A stretch of 31,335 bases of DNA from assembly GCA_039029515.1 (NCBI GenBank), contig JBCCFX010000014.1:1-31335 (forward strand), in the 5' to 3' direction. The translations under genes were made by a program, and so were the position numbers. This document shows, one piece after another, positions 8,433 to 16,358 of this stretch. Source of the stretch: JBCCFX01 sp039029515 (lineage in GTDB: Bacteria > Planctomycetota > Phycisphaerae > Phycisphaerales > SM1A02). Positions within the stretch are counted from its first letter, which is position 1, and each line of letters begins with the position of its first letter. A model generated the notes under the pieces. That model ran no database searches and had not been told where the DNA came from. It saw only the letters and a program-made list of their open reading frames with translations.

Positions 8433-8893
8433 GCGTCAACCTCTCCCTTCGCCGCATCGTGAATCGCGGCTCGAATGCGCTGATACGTACCACAGCGACA
8501 GATGTTTCCGCCCATGCCGGCATCGATGTCGTCGTCCGTCGGATTCGGAATCGAGTTCAGCAACGCGGCGGCGTTCATGATCTGGCCAGCCTGGCAATAA
8601 CCGCACTGTGGCACATCATGCTTCTTCCATGCCTGTTGCAACGGGTGATTCCCGTCCTCAGACAGTCCTTCGATCGTCGTGATATCAGCGTCATTGAGAT
8701 CACCGACTGGCTTCACGCAGGATCGCGCAGCTTCGCCATTGATATGGACGGTGCACGCACCACATTGCGCCATGCCGCAGCCGTATCGCGTGCCGGTCAT
8801 GCCCAACGTGTCGCGCAACACCCAGAGCAGCGGCGTGCGCGGATCGACATCGTGGAGGTCATGAACTTCACCGTTGATGCGAAGGCTGATCAT
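8429..8893 (-). CDS. 2Fe-2S subunit of the Mo hydroxylase (IorA-like)
   Basis: The product has 154 residues, the usual length for a free-standing small subunit. The N-terminal plant-type ferredoxin cluster uses Cys39, Cys44, Cys47 and Cys59 (YGCGMAQCGACT...SC). The C-terminal helical-domain cluster uses Cys97, Cys100, Cys132 and Cys134 (QCGYCQAGQIM...NICRC). All eight ligands are present. These clusters carry electrons from the Mo site to the next acceptor, here presumably the cytochrome encoded just upstream, since no FAD subunit gene exists in the operon. It has no signal peptide; such subunits are exported piggy-back on the Tat-bearing large subunit. It overlaps both neighbours by four bases. 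Confidence 0.95.
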   Translation of the reverse strand: MISLRINGEVHDLHDVDPRTPLLWVLRDTLGMTGTRYGCGMAQCGACTVHINGEAARSCVKPVGDLNDADITTIEGLSEDGNHPLQQAWKKHDVPQCGYCQAGQIMNAAALLNSIPNPTDDDIDAGMGGNICRCGTYQRIRAAIHDAAKGEVDA

Positions 8894-9522
8894 GGTGTGT
8901 CCTCCCCGGGTACAGGTGCGCCGGCTTCAACCCAGCGTGTGAATGCGTCAACAAAGTCTTCGTGCGGGACATCGACCGGTGTTCGGCCCGGTCCCGGATC
9001 CCAGCCCCACAGCACAAGCGCATCGTGCGTGACGTGTTCGATCATCTCATCGGTGGTCATATGTGACCGAGCGGGATCGAGCAGCATTTCAGAGAGTTCC
9101 CGTTTGGATAAGCCTTCAAACACCATTTCGCGCGGGGCCATCTTCCACACGGTTGATACGCCGGGCGGAAGATGTGGCGCATCCAGGTTGTCCGAACCGT
9201 GGCATGTCACGCACCGCATGCCGGGACGGCCGGCGTCGTCATCGCCACGCTGGACGTTCATGATGTGATGTTCACTGTTGTCGAATTGCAATGGCCGGTC
9301 ACCTGCCGGGTGGCAGTTCATGCATCGTGGATGCTGAAGCACCTCGTACACCACGTCAAACGCATCGAGCGCGGCGGTGCGATCGGCGGCATTCACGGCG
9401 AGGCTTGCAGGTTCAGCGGTGATCGACTCGGCAGGTTCTTCGGACGATGAACATCCGATGAACCCGACCCCGACAATGCAGGCGGCACCAAAGTGGACCG
9501 CTGCGTAGAGTGATCGCTTCAT
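8890..9522 (-). CDS. Di-haem c-type cytochrome lipoprotein, isoquinoline 1-oxidoreductase-associated
   Basis: With this ATG the product is 210 residues and begins with a signal peptide ending at FIGC (Cys24), a credible lipobox. Two haem c sites are present, CMNCH (67-71) and CVTCH (104-108). The context around them (HPRCMNCHPAGDRPLQ, MAPREMVFEGLS, WGWDPGPGRTPVD, ending FTRWVEAGAP) matches what I recall of cytochrome subunits encoded next to isoquinoline 1-oxidoreductases. It should sit on the periplasmic face and accept electrons from the 2Fe-2S subunit. An alternative GTG start at 9588 overlaps the XdhC stop by four bases (GTGA) and keeps the overlap pattern of the operon. It would add 22 residues in front of the signal peptide. 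Translation may begin there, but the lipoprotein signal argues for 9522. Confidence 0.88.
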   Translation of the reverse strand: MKRSLYAAVHFGAACIVGVGFIGCSSSEEPAESITAEPASLAVNAADRTAALDAFDVVYEVLQHPRCMNCHPAGDRPLQFDNSEHHIMNVQRGDDDAGRPGMRCVTCHGSDNLDAPHLPPGVSTVWKMAPREMVFEGLSKRELSEMLLDPARSHMTTDEMIEHVTHDALVLWGWDPGPGRTPVDVPHEDFVDAFTRWVEAGAPVPGEDTP

Positions 9523-9584
9523 GGTGGCGCATGATCGGGCATCGTCGACGACCACGCAAGCGCACGCCGCAGAATCAAAGTTTG

Positions 9585-10601
9585 TCACGATGCGTTGTTG
9601 GCCAACAACGGTTCATCCGTCAGGCTCGAAATGAGATCAACCTCAATATCCGCCGCTTGACGTCGGTGTTGGATCAACTCCGCGGCAATGCTGACCGCAA
9701 TCTCTCGCACCGTCTGTGCGCCGATATCAAGGCCGATCGGGGTTCGTACGGCGTCGAGATGTTCGTCCTTGACGCCGGTCGCTCGTAAATCCTTGAAGAT
9801 CATGCTGCTCTTTCGTCGACTGCCGATCAGGCCAACGTAGCCGGCGTCGCCTCCGACCACGGCACGAAGTGCCTCGTAGTCCTGCTGATGACCGCGCGTC
9901 ACGACGGCAATACACGTCGAGTCATTCAAGTCGCTGGCGGCCAGATGAACCGCTGGATCGCCGGCGAGCAAGGTCACGCCGCTCGGCCATGCTTCAGCGT
10001 CAAGAAACTCGTCACGATCATCCATGACGATCACCCGGAAATCGAGCGTGGCACAGAGCTCGGCAAGCGCACGGCCACAATGTCCAGCACCGACAACGAT
10101 CAGGGTCGGCGCCGGCTTGATCCGAATACGAAGGGCGCGCTGTTCTTCATCTTCAATCGGAAGCGTAAGCGCGGCGCCCGCATTCGACGATTGAGCGGCA
10201 CAGAATTGCTGGATACGCTTCGATGCATCATCGATGAATGCGATGGGGACGTGCGCGATATCCATGAAACCACCGCACACGGCGCCCATGGTCTCGCCGC
10301 GAACGTGTGTCAGGTCATACGTCTTGACAGCACCTCGACCCGATCTGATCGTTGCGACGCCATCGTCCAGCACATTCGATTCCACAAAGCCGCCACCCAC
10401 CGTGCCGATGAAGTCTCGATCAGAACGGACAAGCAATGCAGCGCCGGGAACCTGCGGGGTCGATCCTCGAACGCTCGTGACCACACACAGCGCACATCGT
10501 TCAGCGACATCAGGTGCGCTGAACGCCGGCACACCTCGCAGTACGTCCAGGAGCGGGTGCGTTCGCGATGCAGGAGTTGCTGTTGTGTCGTGCTGGTTCA
10601 T
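9585..10601 (-). CDS. XdhC/CoxI-family Mo cofactor maturation protein
   Basis: The product has 338 residues. The N-terminal XdhC domain is seen in CALCVVTSVRGSTPQVPGAA and FIGTVGGGFVESNVLDDG. The C-terminal XdhC Rossmann domain carries the dinucleotide-type motif VVGAGHCGRALAELC and the conserved YVGLIGSRRKSSMIFKDL. In the family these proteins bind the molybdenum cofactor, help its sulfuration and insert it into xanthine dehydrogenase-type enzymes. No signal peptide is present, so it acts in the cytosol before Tat export. It lies between MocA and the cytochrome gene, overlapping MocA by four bases, and the GTG frame of the cytochrome overlaps its stop. The cytosine form of the cofactor made by MocA is probably its cargo. 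Confidence 0.93.
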   Translation of the reverse strand: MNQHDTTATPASRTHPLLDVLRGVPAFSAPDVAERCALCVVTSVRGSTPQVPGAALLVRSDRDFIGTVGGGFVESNVLDDGVATIRSGRGAVKTYDLTHVRGETMGAVCGGFMDIAHVPIAFIDDASKRIQQFCAAQSSNAGAALTLPIEDEEQRALRIRIKPAPTLIVVGAGHCGRALAELCATLDFRVIVMDDRDEFLDAEAWPSGVTLLAGDPAVHLAASDLNDSTCIAVVTRGHQQDYEALRAVVGGDAGYVGLIGSRRKSSMIFKDLRATGVKDEHLDAVRTPIGLDIGAQTVREIAVSIAAELIQHRRQAADIEVDLISSLTDEPLLANNAS

Positions 10602-11230
10602 CGTGTGTTCGTATCCCGCGCGTGCTCGCGACGCAGACGCTCGTAGTCAGATGGCGTGTTGATATTACGGAGCACCGCGGCTGAAGGACAGTCCACAATG
10701 TGAAGGCGATCCCGATGAAGGACTTTCAGGTCGCGAAGACCATTGTCACACGCGGACGATCGGATATCTGATGTCATCGATGCCGGAATGATCATGGGAT
10801 GCCCGTGACGGCCCTGGTGTGCAGCGATGATGATCGACTCAGGGTGAGCGCGAAATGCATCGATACACGGCGTGATTTCGTTGGATGTCAGCCCCGGCAG
10901 GTCGCCGGGCACAACCATCCATCCACCGATCCGTGGCATGCCGGCGTCTGCGTGATCCATGGCCAGGCGAATCGAGTCAATCATGCCGGATGCTGGATCG
11001 TCATTCTGGATGACTTCAACACGTTTCGAGCTGCGGGCGTTCGATGCGATTCCGGCATGAACGACCACGATCGTCACGGCGCACGGCGCGCGCAACGATT
11101 CAAGTGTCGATTCGAGGAGCGTGCGCTCGCCGAGCATCATCAGTTGTTTCGGCTTGCCCATCCGCGTGGATTGGCCTGCGGCGGGAATGATCCCGACGAG
11201 AGGTGGATGATCGTGTGATTGATCAGGCAT
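10598..11230 (-). CDS. mocA: Molybdenum cofactor cytidylyltransferase-like NTP transferase
   Basis: The product has 210 residues, typical of MocA/MobA-like NTP transferases. The nucleotide-binding signature IIPAAGQSTRMGKPKQLM lies near residues 14-31. The metal-binding region is VVPGDLPGLTSNEI, and GRHGHPMIIPA matches the conserved GHPVLF-type segment. MocA transfers CMP from CTP to Mo-molybdopterin, giving the molybdopterin cytosine dinucleotide used by xanthine dehydrogenase-family enzymes. This fits its place directly before xdhC in a Mo-hydroxylase operon. It overlaps the ABC/MFP chimera by eight bases and xdhC by four. The exact nucleotide (CTP versus GTP) is inferred from context. Confidence 0.9.
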   Translation of the reverse strand: MPDQSHDHPPLVGIIPAAGQSTRMGKPKQLMMLGERTLLESTLESLRAPCAVTIVVVHAGIASNARSSKRVEVIQNDDPASGMIDSIRLAMDHADAGMPRIGGWMVVPGDLPGLTSNEITPCIDAFRAHPESIIIAAHQGRHGHPMIIPASMTSDIRSSACDNGLRDLKVLHRDRLHIVDCPSAAVLRNINTPSDYERLRREHARDTNTR

Positions 11231-12329
11231 CGTTCGTCGCTGTCACCGTTGTGCCATCGGTTATCTGATCGCCGGGATACAACACGACGGTTTCGCCGGA
11301 TTCGAGGCCATCGACGATCTCCGTGACTGCGCTGTTCTGCCTGCCGATCGTGACAACGCGACGTGCCGTCTTGCCATCCTGCACAATGAACGTACACCAG
11401 CGATCCTGATCCCGGAAGACTGCGCTGGTTGGAAGTTGAAGCACGTCGTCAGCCGCCCAGGTCTGGATACGTGCTTCAACGCGAAATTGATCGCCAAGTG
11501 TGCGACGGTCTTCTGCCGGTGACACAAAGTCAGCAATCACGTTCACGCGTTGTACTTCGATCCCCAGGGCGGAGATCTTGGTGAAGGCCGAAGGTTCCAC
11601 GAGTCGCACAACCGCATCGAGCGGTTGGTCACCACCCCAATGATCGATCACGATCGGATGGCCGGGAATTATCTGAACCGCATCAGTCGACAGCACATCG
11701 ATCACGATTTCGAGATCACGCGGGTCGCCGACGTCCAGTAGTGGCGTGCCGGGGACGACGCCGCCGGTCGATGCATCCAGCGCACCCGTGGGTTCATCGC
11801 ACAGCAGGACGTCTGGGCGTTTGGCAATCGCGCGGGCAATCGCCACTCGTTGCTGTTCACCACCTGACAACTGTGACGGAAAGTGATCAAGCCGGTCACC
11901 AAGTTCGACGATGGCCAGCGCGTCTTCAGGCCGCATCGGCGCTTCAGCGATGTCTGTCACGAGTGCGACGTTTTCTCGCGCTGTCAGGCTGGGAATCAGA
12001 TTGTAGAACTGGAAGACGAAACCGACATGCTCTCGTCGAAATCGGGTGAGCGCAGCATCGTCGGATGCGGTCAGGTCATGATCAAAGTACTGCACCGTCC
12101 CGGCGCTCGGAACATCAAGGCCGCCAAGGATATTCAGCAACGTCGACTTGCCGCTCCCGGACGGACCGAGCAGCACCACGAACTCGCCGGCGAACAATTC
12201 AACGTCAACGCCGCGCAACGCATGGACGTCGACATCACCAACGTGATACGTCTTTGTGATTCCCTGAGCGCGGAACACGGCATCGCCTTTCGGCGGTTGC
12301 ACAGGCGTTGTCTCTTCGGTTCGAGTCAT
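11223..12329 (-). CDS. In-frame chimera: MacB/LolD-type ABC ATPase (N-terminal half) joined to membrane-fusion protein (C-terminal half)
   Basis: The product has 368 residues. Residues 19-186 are a lipoprotein/macrolide-type ABC ATPase: Walker A GPSGSGKST (55-63), Q-loop Gln107, signature LSGGE (154-158), Walker B VLLCDEP (174-180) and D-loop GALD (182-185). Immediately afterwards, where the H-loop histidine should follow, the sequence turns into the distal half of an HlyD/RND-type periplasmic adaptor (GGVVPGTPLLDVGDPRDLEI, then LGIEVQRVNVIADF, then a C-terminal beta region). The join is at about residues 186-190 (bases about 11760-11775). No permease is encoded. The simplest reading is one deletion across an ATPase-permease-adaptor operon that happened to stay in frame, or an assembly join. 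The product cannot work as a normal transporter, since the adaptor half lacks export signals and the ATPase lacks its switch. It heads the overlapping Mo operon. Confidence 0.8.
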   Translation of the reverse strand: MTRTEETTPVQPPKGDAVFRAQGITKTYHVGDVDVHALRGVDVELFAGEFVVLLGPSGSGKSTLLNILGGLDVPSAGTVQYFDHDLTASDDAALTRFRREHVGFVFQFYNLIPSLTARENVALVTDIAEAPMRPEDALAIVELGDRLDHFPSQLSGGEQQRVAIARAIAKRPDVLLCDEPTGALDASTGGVVPGTPLLDVGDPRDLEIVIDVLSTDAVQIIPGHPIVIDHWGGDQPLDAVVRLVEPSAFTKISALGIEVQRVNVIADFVSPAEDRRTLGDQFRVEARIQTWAADDVLQLPTSAVFRDQDRWCTFIVQDGKTARRVVTIGRQNSAVTEIVDGLESGETVVLYPGDQITDGTTVTATNDA

Positions 12330-12504
12330 TGTGACCCCGCGTCAATTCCATCGGTCACTTGTCCGACTGAAGTACCGTATTCAAGTACGATATATGCGAT
12401 ATGAGAAGCGCCCAGTTTGAGCACGAAGTTCAACGGTTGCCGTGACATGCTGGACGGGCGTCACAACGGATCAAGGCGACGGATGCAGCGGGAAGGATCG
12501 TTCA
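12330..12504. promoter_or_regulatory. Divergent control region between the Mo operon and the MlaF-like gene
   Basis: This is the only divergent gap between two long gene runs, so it should hold promoters for both. Its centre (about 12370-12406) is clearly more AT-rich than its surroundings. It contains two AAGTACCG/AAGTACGA-type copies in direct orientation at about 12370 and 12383, and two GATAT copies at about 12389 and 12399. These could be regulator or polymerase sites, but I could not assign convincing -35/-10 pairs. The downstream end carries AAGGA seven bases before the TTG chosen as the MlaF start. Confidence 0.35.
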
Positions 12505-13353
12505 TTGGAACGGGTTGGGGCAACTGGTCCGATCGAGATTCGAACGCATGGTGTTCGGAAGTCCTTTGGAAAGCACGTGGTGCTCGAACACGTCGACCTG
12601 ACCATTCGCCGGGGTGAAGTCGTCGCCGTCGTTGGCGCATCCGGATGCGGCAAGTCAGTCTTCATGCACATCCTCATCGGGCTGATGGATGTTGATGCCG
12701 GCCGAATTGAGATTGCGAATCATGCGCTCGAAGAGACGCCGCTTCAGGACATCGGCGATCTCGATGACCACTCCATGGACCAGATTCGACGCCACTGGGC
12801 GGTCGTGTTCCAACGCAATGCACTGGTGTCGGGTACGGTGGCGGACAACCTCTCGCTGTGGCTTCGTGAAGTCGATGGCATTCCCGAGCCGGAGATTGAA
12901 GCAAGGACAATTGCTGCGCTTCGAGCCGTCGGACTCGATCCGGATGAAGTGATGCATCGAGATCGTGACAAGCTCTCCGGTGGGATGGCCAAGCGTGTCG
13001 CCGTCGCACGGGCGATTGCGCGTCAGCCGGCATTGTTCTTCTACGACGAACCGACGACCGGACTTGATCCGGAGCACGCGCGTCAGATCCATGGCCTTAT
13101 TCGGACGACGCATGAGGACGATCAGGTTCCAGTCGCGCGGACGACGTTGATCATCAAGCACGATAAGGACCTTCTGTATCGCCTGCGCCCGCGCATTGCG
13201 ATGTTGCACGAGGGCCGAATCTTCTTTGACGGATCGTATGAGGCATTCAGCGAATCTGATTCACCGGTCATTCGCCCGTACTTCGATCTGATGCCAGTGT
13301 TGCACCAGCGTTCGATACCAGTGTTTGACGACCAGAGCGATAGTGATTCTTAA
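12505..13353 (+). CDS. MlaF-like ABC transporter ATP-binding protein
   Basis: With this TTG start the product is 282 residues. Walker A GASGCGKS is at 44-51, the signature KLSGGMAKRVAVARAIA follows, and Walker B with D-loop is FFYDEPTTGLDP. An H-loop histidine is seen in LIIKHDKDLL, so the ATPase looks intact. The signature wording resembles the Mla/organic-solvent-resistance ATPases that power phospholipid or lipid movement between the membranes. Those ATPases normally sit beside a MlaE permease and a MlaD substrate-binding protein; neither is present here, so the partner must be encoded elsewhere. I chose the TTG because AAGGA lies seven bases upstream and homology starts soon after. An in-frame GTG at 12442 would add 21 unremarkable residues. 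Confidence 0.85.
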   Translation: MERVGATGPIEIRTHGVRKSFGKHVVLEHVDLTIRRGEVVAVVGASGCGKSVFMHILIGLMDVDAGRIEIANHALEETPLQDIGDLDDHSMDQIRRHWAVVFQRNALVSGTVADNLSLWLREVDGIPEPEIEARTIAALRAVGLDPDEVMHRDRDKLSGGMAKRVAVARAIARQPALFFYDEPTTGLDPEHARQIHGLIRTTHEDDQVPVARTTLIIKHDKDLLYRLRPRIAMLHEGRIFFDGSYEAFSESDSPVIRPYFDLMPVLHQRSIPVFDDQSDSDS

Positions 13354-13408
13354 TCCGTCGAGGGTTTTCGTGACGATGACGAATCCATAGGCATGACCTG
13401 ATCGAATC

Positions 13409-13432
13409 CGACGCGTTCGCGTCGTCTTCTTC
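13409..13432 (+). terminator. Candidate terminator after the MlaF-like gene
   Basis: The inverted repeat CGACGC-GTTC-GCGTCG (stem 13409-13414 with 13419-13424) is followed by the pyrimidine run TCTTCTTC. It lies 55 bases after the MlaF stop and ends about 20 bases before the photolyase start. The stem is short and the tract is not pure T, so termination may be partial. Confidence 0.4.
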
Positions 13433-13452
13433 ATCTGCCAGGATGCCTGAGC

Positions 13453-15966
13453 GTGACCACGGAGTCCTCCGAGTTCAAATCGATGGAATCAATGCTCGGC
13501 ACGCTGCCGGTGCAGCTGCACGAGCGCACCATCGTAATGAACGACCGTGATGTCAGGACCACCGGCGAATTCGTGCTGTGCTGGCTCCATCATGCCGTAC
13601 GTGACCACGAGAACCCTGTCCTTGATGTTGCGATCACACTCGGCAACGCATTGAAACGACCGGTCCTGGTGTATCTGGGCCTCGCCGGGGCGCATCCATA
13701 CAACAGTGACCGGCATCACATGTTCATTCTGCAGGGCGCGCGCGATCTCGTCGCCGGACTTCGCGAACGCGGTGTGGCAAGCATTGTGCATTGTCCCGAC
13801 GAACCACAACACGAATCGCCGATTCGGGCATTGATCAGATCCTGCTGTCTCATGGTGACCGAAGATTTTCCGGTTCCGCCGATGTCGCGATGGACCGTTC
13901 GGCATGCATCCGACTCGCCCGTCGCCGTCGCTGCCGTCGATTCAAGTTGTCTGATGCCAATGCGAATGCTCGAACGTCGCTTTACCCGCGCATTCAAATT
14001 TCGTGATGCGGCAAAGCGTGAGTGGGCGGAGCGTATCGCGAGGCCCTGCGAAGAGGTTTCCTCGACGGCAGGATTGCTTGATCTCTCCGGCGTGGAATCG
14101 CACTGCAAGACCGTCGACTTCTCAAGCGAAGTGTTACACGAGCGAATCGCTAGGTGCACCATTGATCATGGAATCCCGCCTGTGCAAGGCGTGGTAGGTG
14201 GGAGTTGCGCCGGGTACCGTCAATGGACGGCCTTTCTTCAGCATGGGCTGAAGAGCTACGCAAAGCGACGGAACAATGCGTTGGATACGGCGGGCGTAAG
14301 CCAGTTGTCACCCTATTTGCACTATGGCCACGTTTCCCCATTTCGCATCGCGCGCGAAGCCAATGCTGTCGGCGGTGCCGGCAGCGAGAAGTTTCTCGAT
14401 GAACTACTGGTCTGGCGCGAGCTTGCATTCAACTTCTGCGCATATACCTCGCCGGATGTGTTGGAGTCACTGGATGCGCTGCCGGATTGGGCTCGCAAGA
14501 GCCTACGCCGACACGCGGACGATACGCGACATGAAGTCCTCAGTCATGAGACACTCGCGCGCGGAACGACCGGAGATCCATTGTGGGACGCGGCGCAGAT
14601 GTCGCTCCTTCGTCTTGGCAGCCTGCATAACAATGTGCGCATGACATGGGGCAAGGCCATCCCAGGGTGGACACCATGTCCGGACACGGCGCTGCGAATG
14701 CTCATTGATCTCAATCATCGATATGCGCTCGACGGCAATGACCCGAATTCCTACGGAGGCCTGCTGTGGTGTCTTGGTCAGTTTGATCGCCCGTTCGACC
14801 CGCCGACTCGGATCCTCGGCTCAGTTCGAGCACGGTCCACCGAGCAGCACGCTGAGCGACTGGATCCGGCGGCGTTTGGAAGGTCAATCGAAGTGCGAGC
14901 GGCCGGCGCGCTGCGCATCGCTGTCATTGGTGGGGGCATTGCTGGGTTGTCATGTGCTCGCGTCCTCCACGATCAGGGCATGGACGTCACCGTATTCGAT
15001 AAAGGCCGCGGGTTTGGCGGACGGACATCCACGCGGCGCACACCATTGCCGTGCGGTTCAACGGCGCACTTTGATCACGGGGCGCCGTTCTTTACGGCAA
15101 ACGATGACCGTTTTCAACGTGTGGTTCGGTCGTGGATTCAGGATGGTCATGTAGCGCCGTGGCGGGGGCGGGTCGCAGGCGCGGGCGATGCAATGTCCGA
15201 TGCAGTACGGCTCGTGGGAACGCCGGGAATGAACGCGATCTGTCGTCATCTTGGATCTGATCTGGACGTGCAGTTCAACGTTCGCGTCACTGGCCTTACA
15301 CGTGCGGCTGCCGGTTGGACACTCACATGTGACGGTGATCTGTCATTTGGCGGCTTCGATGTCGTGGTATGTGCGATGCCAGCTGATCAGACGCGCGCAT
15401 TGCTCCAACCGGTGGCGAGCGATCTTGCGACCGCGATGGATCAAATTGTGACATCACCGACCTGGGTAGGCATGGTCGCGATACGTGGGCCGATTGACGC
15501 TCTGCCCGACATGATGCTTTTCGATGACCACAACGTGTTGGCGAAGGTCGTCTGCGATTCAAACAAGCCGGGACGCGGAGCATCTGGCGTGACGAATTTT
15601 GTCGCCCACACAATGCCGGCTTGGACGCGAGAGCACCTTGAGGATGATCGCGAGGCTGTCGCCAACTTGATTCGTGATGCATTGCTTGAAGTTCTAGAGG
15701 CAAGCGCCAGCCAATCGATCAGCGTCAGCGATGTGGTCCATCAGGCCGCGCATCGCTGGCGGTTTGCGCAATGTGTGCAGGTTCATGACAATGACTGTGT
15801 GGCCGATTTCGACATGCGCGTGGTCATATGCGGCGATGGGTTTCGTGGACACGGTGTCGAGGCTGCGTGGCTCAGTGGCCAGGCGGCGGCAGGACGATGC
15901 CTGGCAATGCGCGAGGCGCCGATCTCTGGAACGCACGCAACCTTGTTTGAGGCCATGGAGTCATGA
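13453..15966 (+). CDS. Class II DNA photolyase fused to a renalase-like FAD/NAD(P)-binding oxidoreductase
   Basis: The product has 837 residues, about the sum of two proteins. Residues about 25-470 match class II CPD photolyases: the N-terminal FVLCWLHHAVR and VLVYLGLAGAHP, then LSPYLHYGHVSPFRIA (285-300), LDELLVWRELAFNFC, DPLWDAAQMSLLRLGSLHNN (from 375) and ALDGNDPNSYGGLLWCLG (from about 425). These line the FAD pocket and the pyrimidine-dimer site. Residues about 487-837 begin a second flavoprotein, LRIAVIGGGIAGLSCARVL, with the GxGxxG motif, the acidic FDKGRGFGGRTSTRR strand and a C-terminal VICGDGFRGHGVEAAWLSG FAD motif, as in renalase/amine-oxidase proteins. The enzyme should thus bind two flavins. 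The GTG start has AGGA nine bases upstream; ATG codons about ten residues in are alternatives. The stop overlaps the DUF2256 gene (ATGA). Confidence 0.9.
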   Translation: MTTESSEFKSMESMLGTLPVQLHERTIVMNDRDVRTTGEFVLCWLHHAVRDHENPVLDVAITLGNALKRPVLVYLGLAGAHPYNSDRHHMFILQGARDLVAGLRERGVASIVHCPDEPQHESPIRALIRSCCLMVTEDFPVPPMSRWTVRHASDSPVAVAAVDSSCLMPMRMLERRFTRAFKFRDAAKREWAERIARPCEEVSSTAGLLDLSGVESHCKTVDFSSEVLHERIARCTIDHGIPPVQGVVGGSCAGYRQWTAFLQHGLKSYAKRRNNALDTAGVSQLSPYLHYGHVSPFRIAREANAVGGAGSEKFLDELLVWRELAFNFCAYTSPDVLESLDALPDWARKSLRRHADDTRHEVLSHETLARGTTGDPLWDAAQMSLLRLGSLHNNVRMTWGKAIPGWTPCPDTALRMLIDLNHRYALDGNDPNSYGGLLWCLGQFDRPFDPPTRILGSVRARSTEQHAERLDPAAFGRSIEVRAAGALRIAVIGGGIAGLSCARVLHDQGMDVTVFDKGRGFGGRTSTRRTPLPCGSTAHFDHGAPFFTANDDRFQRVVRSWIQDGHVAPWRGRVAGAGDAMSDAVRLVGTPGMNAICRHLGSDLDVQFNVRVTGLTRAAAGWTLTCDGDLSFGGFDVVVCAMPADQTRALLQPVASDLATAMDQIVTSPTWVGMVAIRGPIDALPDMMLFDDHNVLAKVVCDSNKPGRGASGVTNFVAHTMPAWTREHLEDDREAVANLIRDALLEVLEASASQSISVSDVVHQAAHRWRFAQCVQVHDNDCVADFDMRVVICGDGFRGHGVEAAWLSGQAAAGRCLAMREAPISGTHATLFEAMES

Positions 15967-16346
15967 GCACGCCGGCCCCGAAGACTTGTGTGGTGTGTGG
16001 CCGAACGATGACGTGGCGGCGTGCATGGGCGCGCAACTGGGAACACGTGAAATGTTGTTCATCGCGATGCCGCAAGCGTGGTCTTCGCGATATTGATCGC
16101 GCGAGTGAACAGGCCATTGTTGCCATCCTGAACGAACGAGCGAGACAAGCCAGCATCTGCCCAAGCGAGGTCGCGCGGCGCGTGAAGCCGGATGACTGGC
16201 GGTCGGCTTTGGAGACGGTTCGGATGGCGGCGCGACGACTCGTTGATGCCGGATTGATCGAAATCACGCAACGAGGCCGCGTCGTGGATCCGTCGACGGC
16301 GCGAGGGCCAATTCGAATTCGAAAATCGCACGCTATCTCGCACTAA
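15963..16346 (+). CDS. DUF2256 and DUF3253 domain protein
   Basis: The product has 127 residues. Residues 8-40 match the DUF2256 zinc-ribbon-like pattern: Cys9, Cys12, the GRTMTWRRAWARNWEHVK core and Cys32/Cys36. Residues about 46-122 match DUF3253, a winged-helix-like domain, with the ICPSEVARRVKPDDW core and the closing GPIRIRKS. DUF2256 proteins are often encoded beside photolyases and cryptochromes; their role is unknown to me. The ATG overlaps the photolyase stop by four bases, so the two are translationally coupled. The likely winged-helix and zinc-binding character suggests nucleic-acid binding, which is inference only. Confidence 0.88.
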   Translation: MSTPAPKTCVVCGRTMTWRRAWARNWEHVKCCSSRCRKRGLRDIDRASEQAIVAILNERARQASICPSEVARRVKPDDWRSALETVRMAARRLVDAGLIEITQRGRVVDPSTARGPIRIRKSHAISH

Positions 16347-16358
16347 GGACCAGGCAAT

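Noticed and set aside
12442..12504. GTG start at 12442 for the MlaF-like ATPase
   Set aside because: It adds 21 residues outside the conserved domain and lacks a ribosome binding site, while TTG at 12505 has AAGGA at the right distance.
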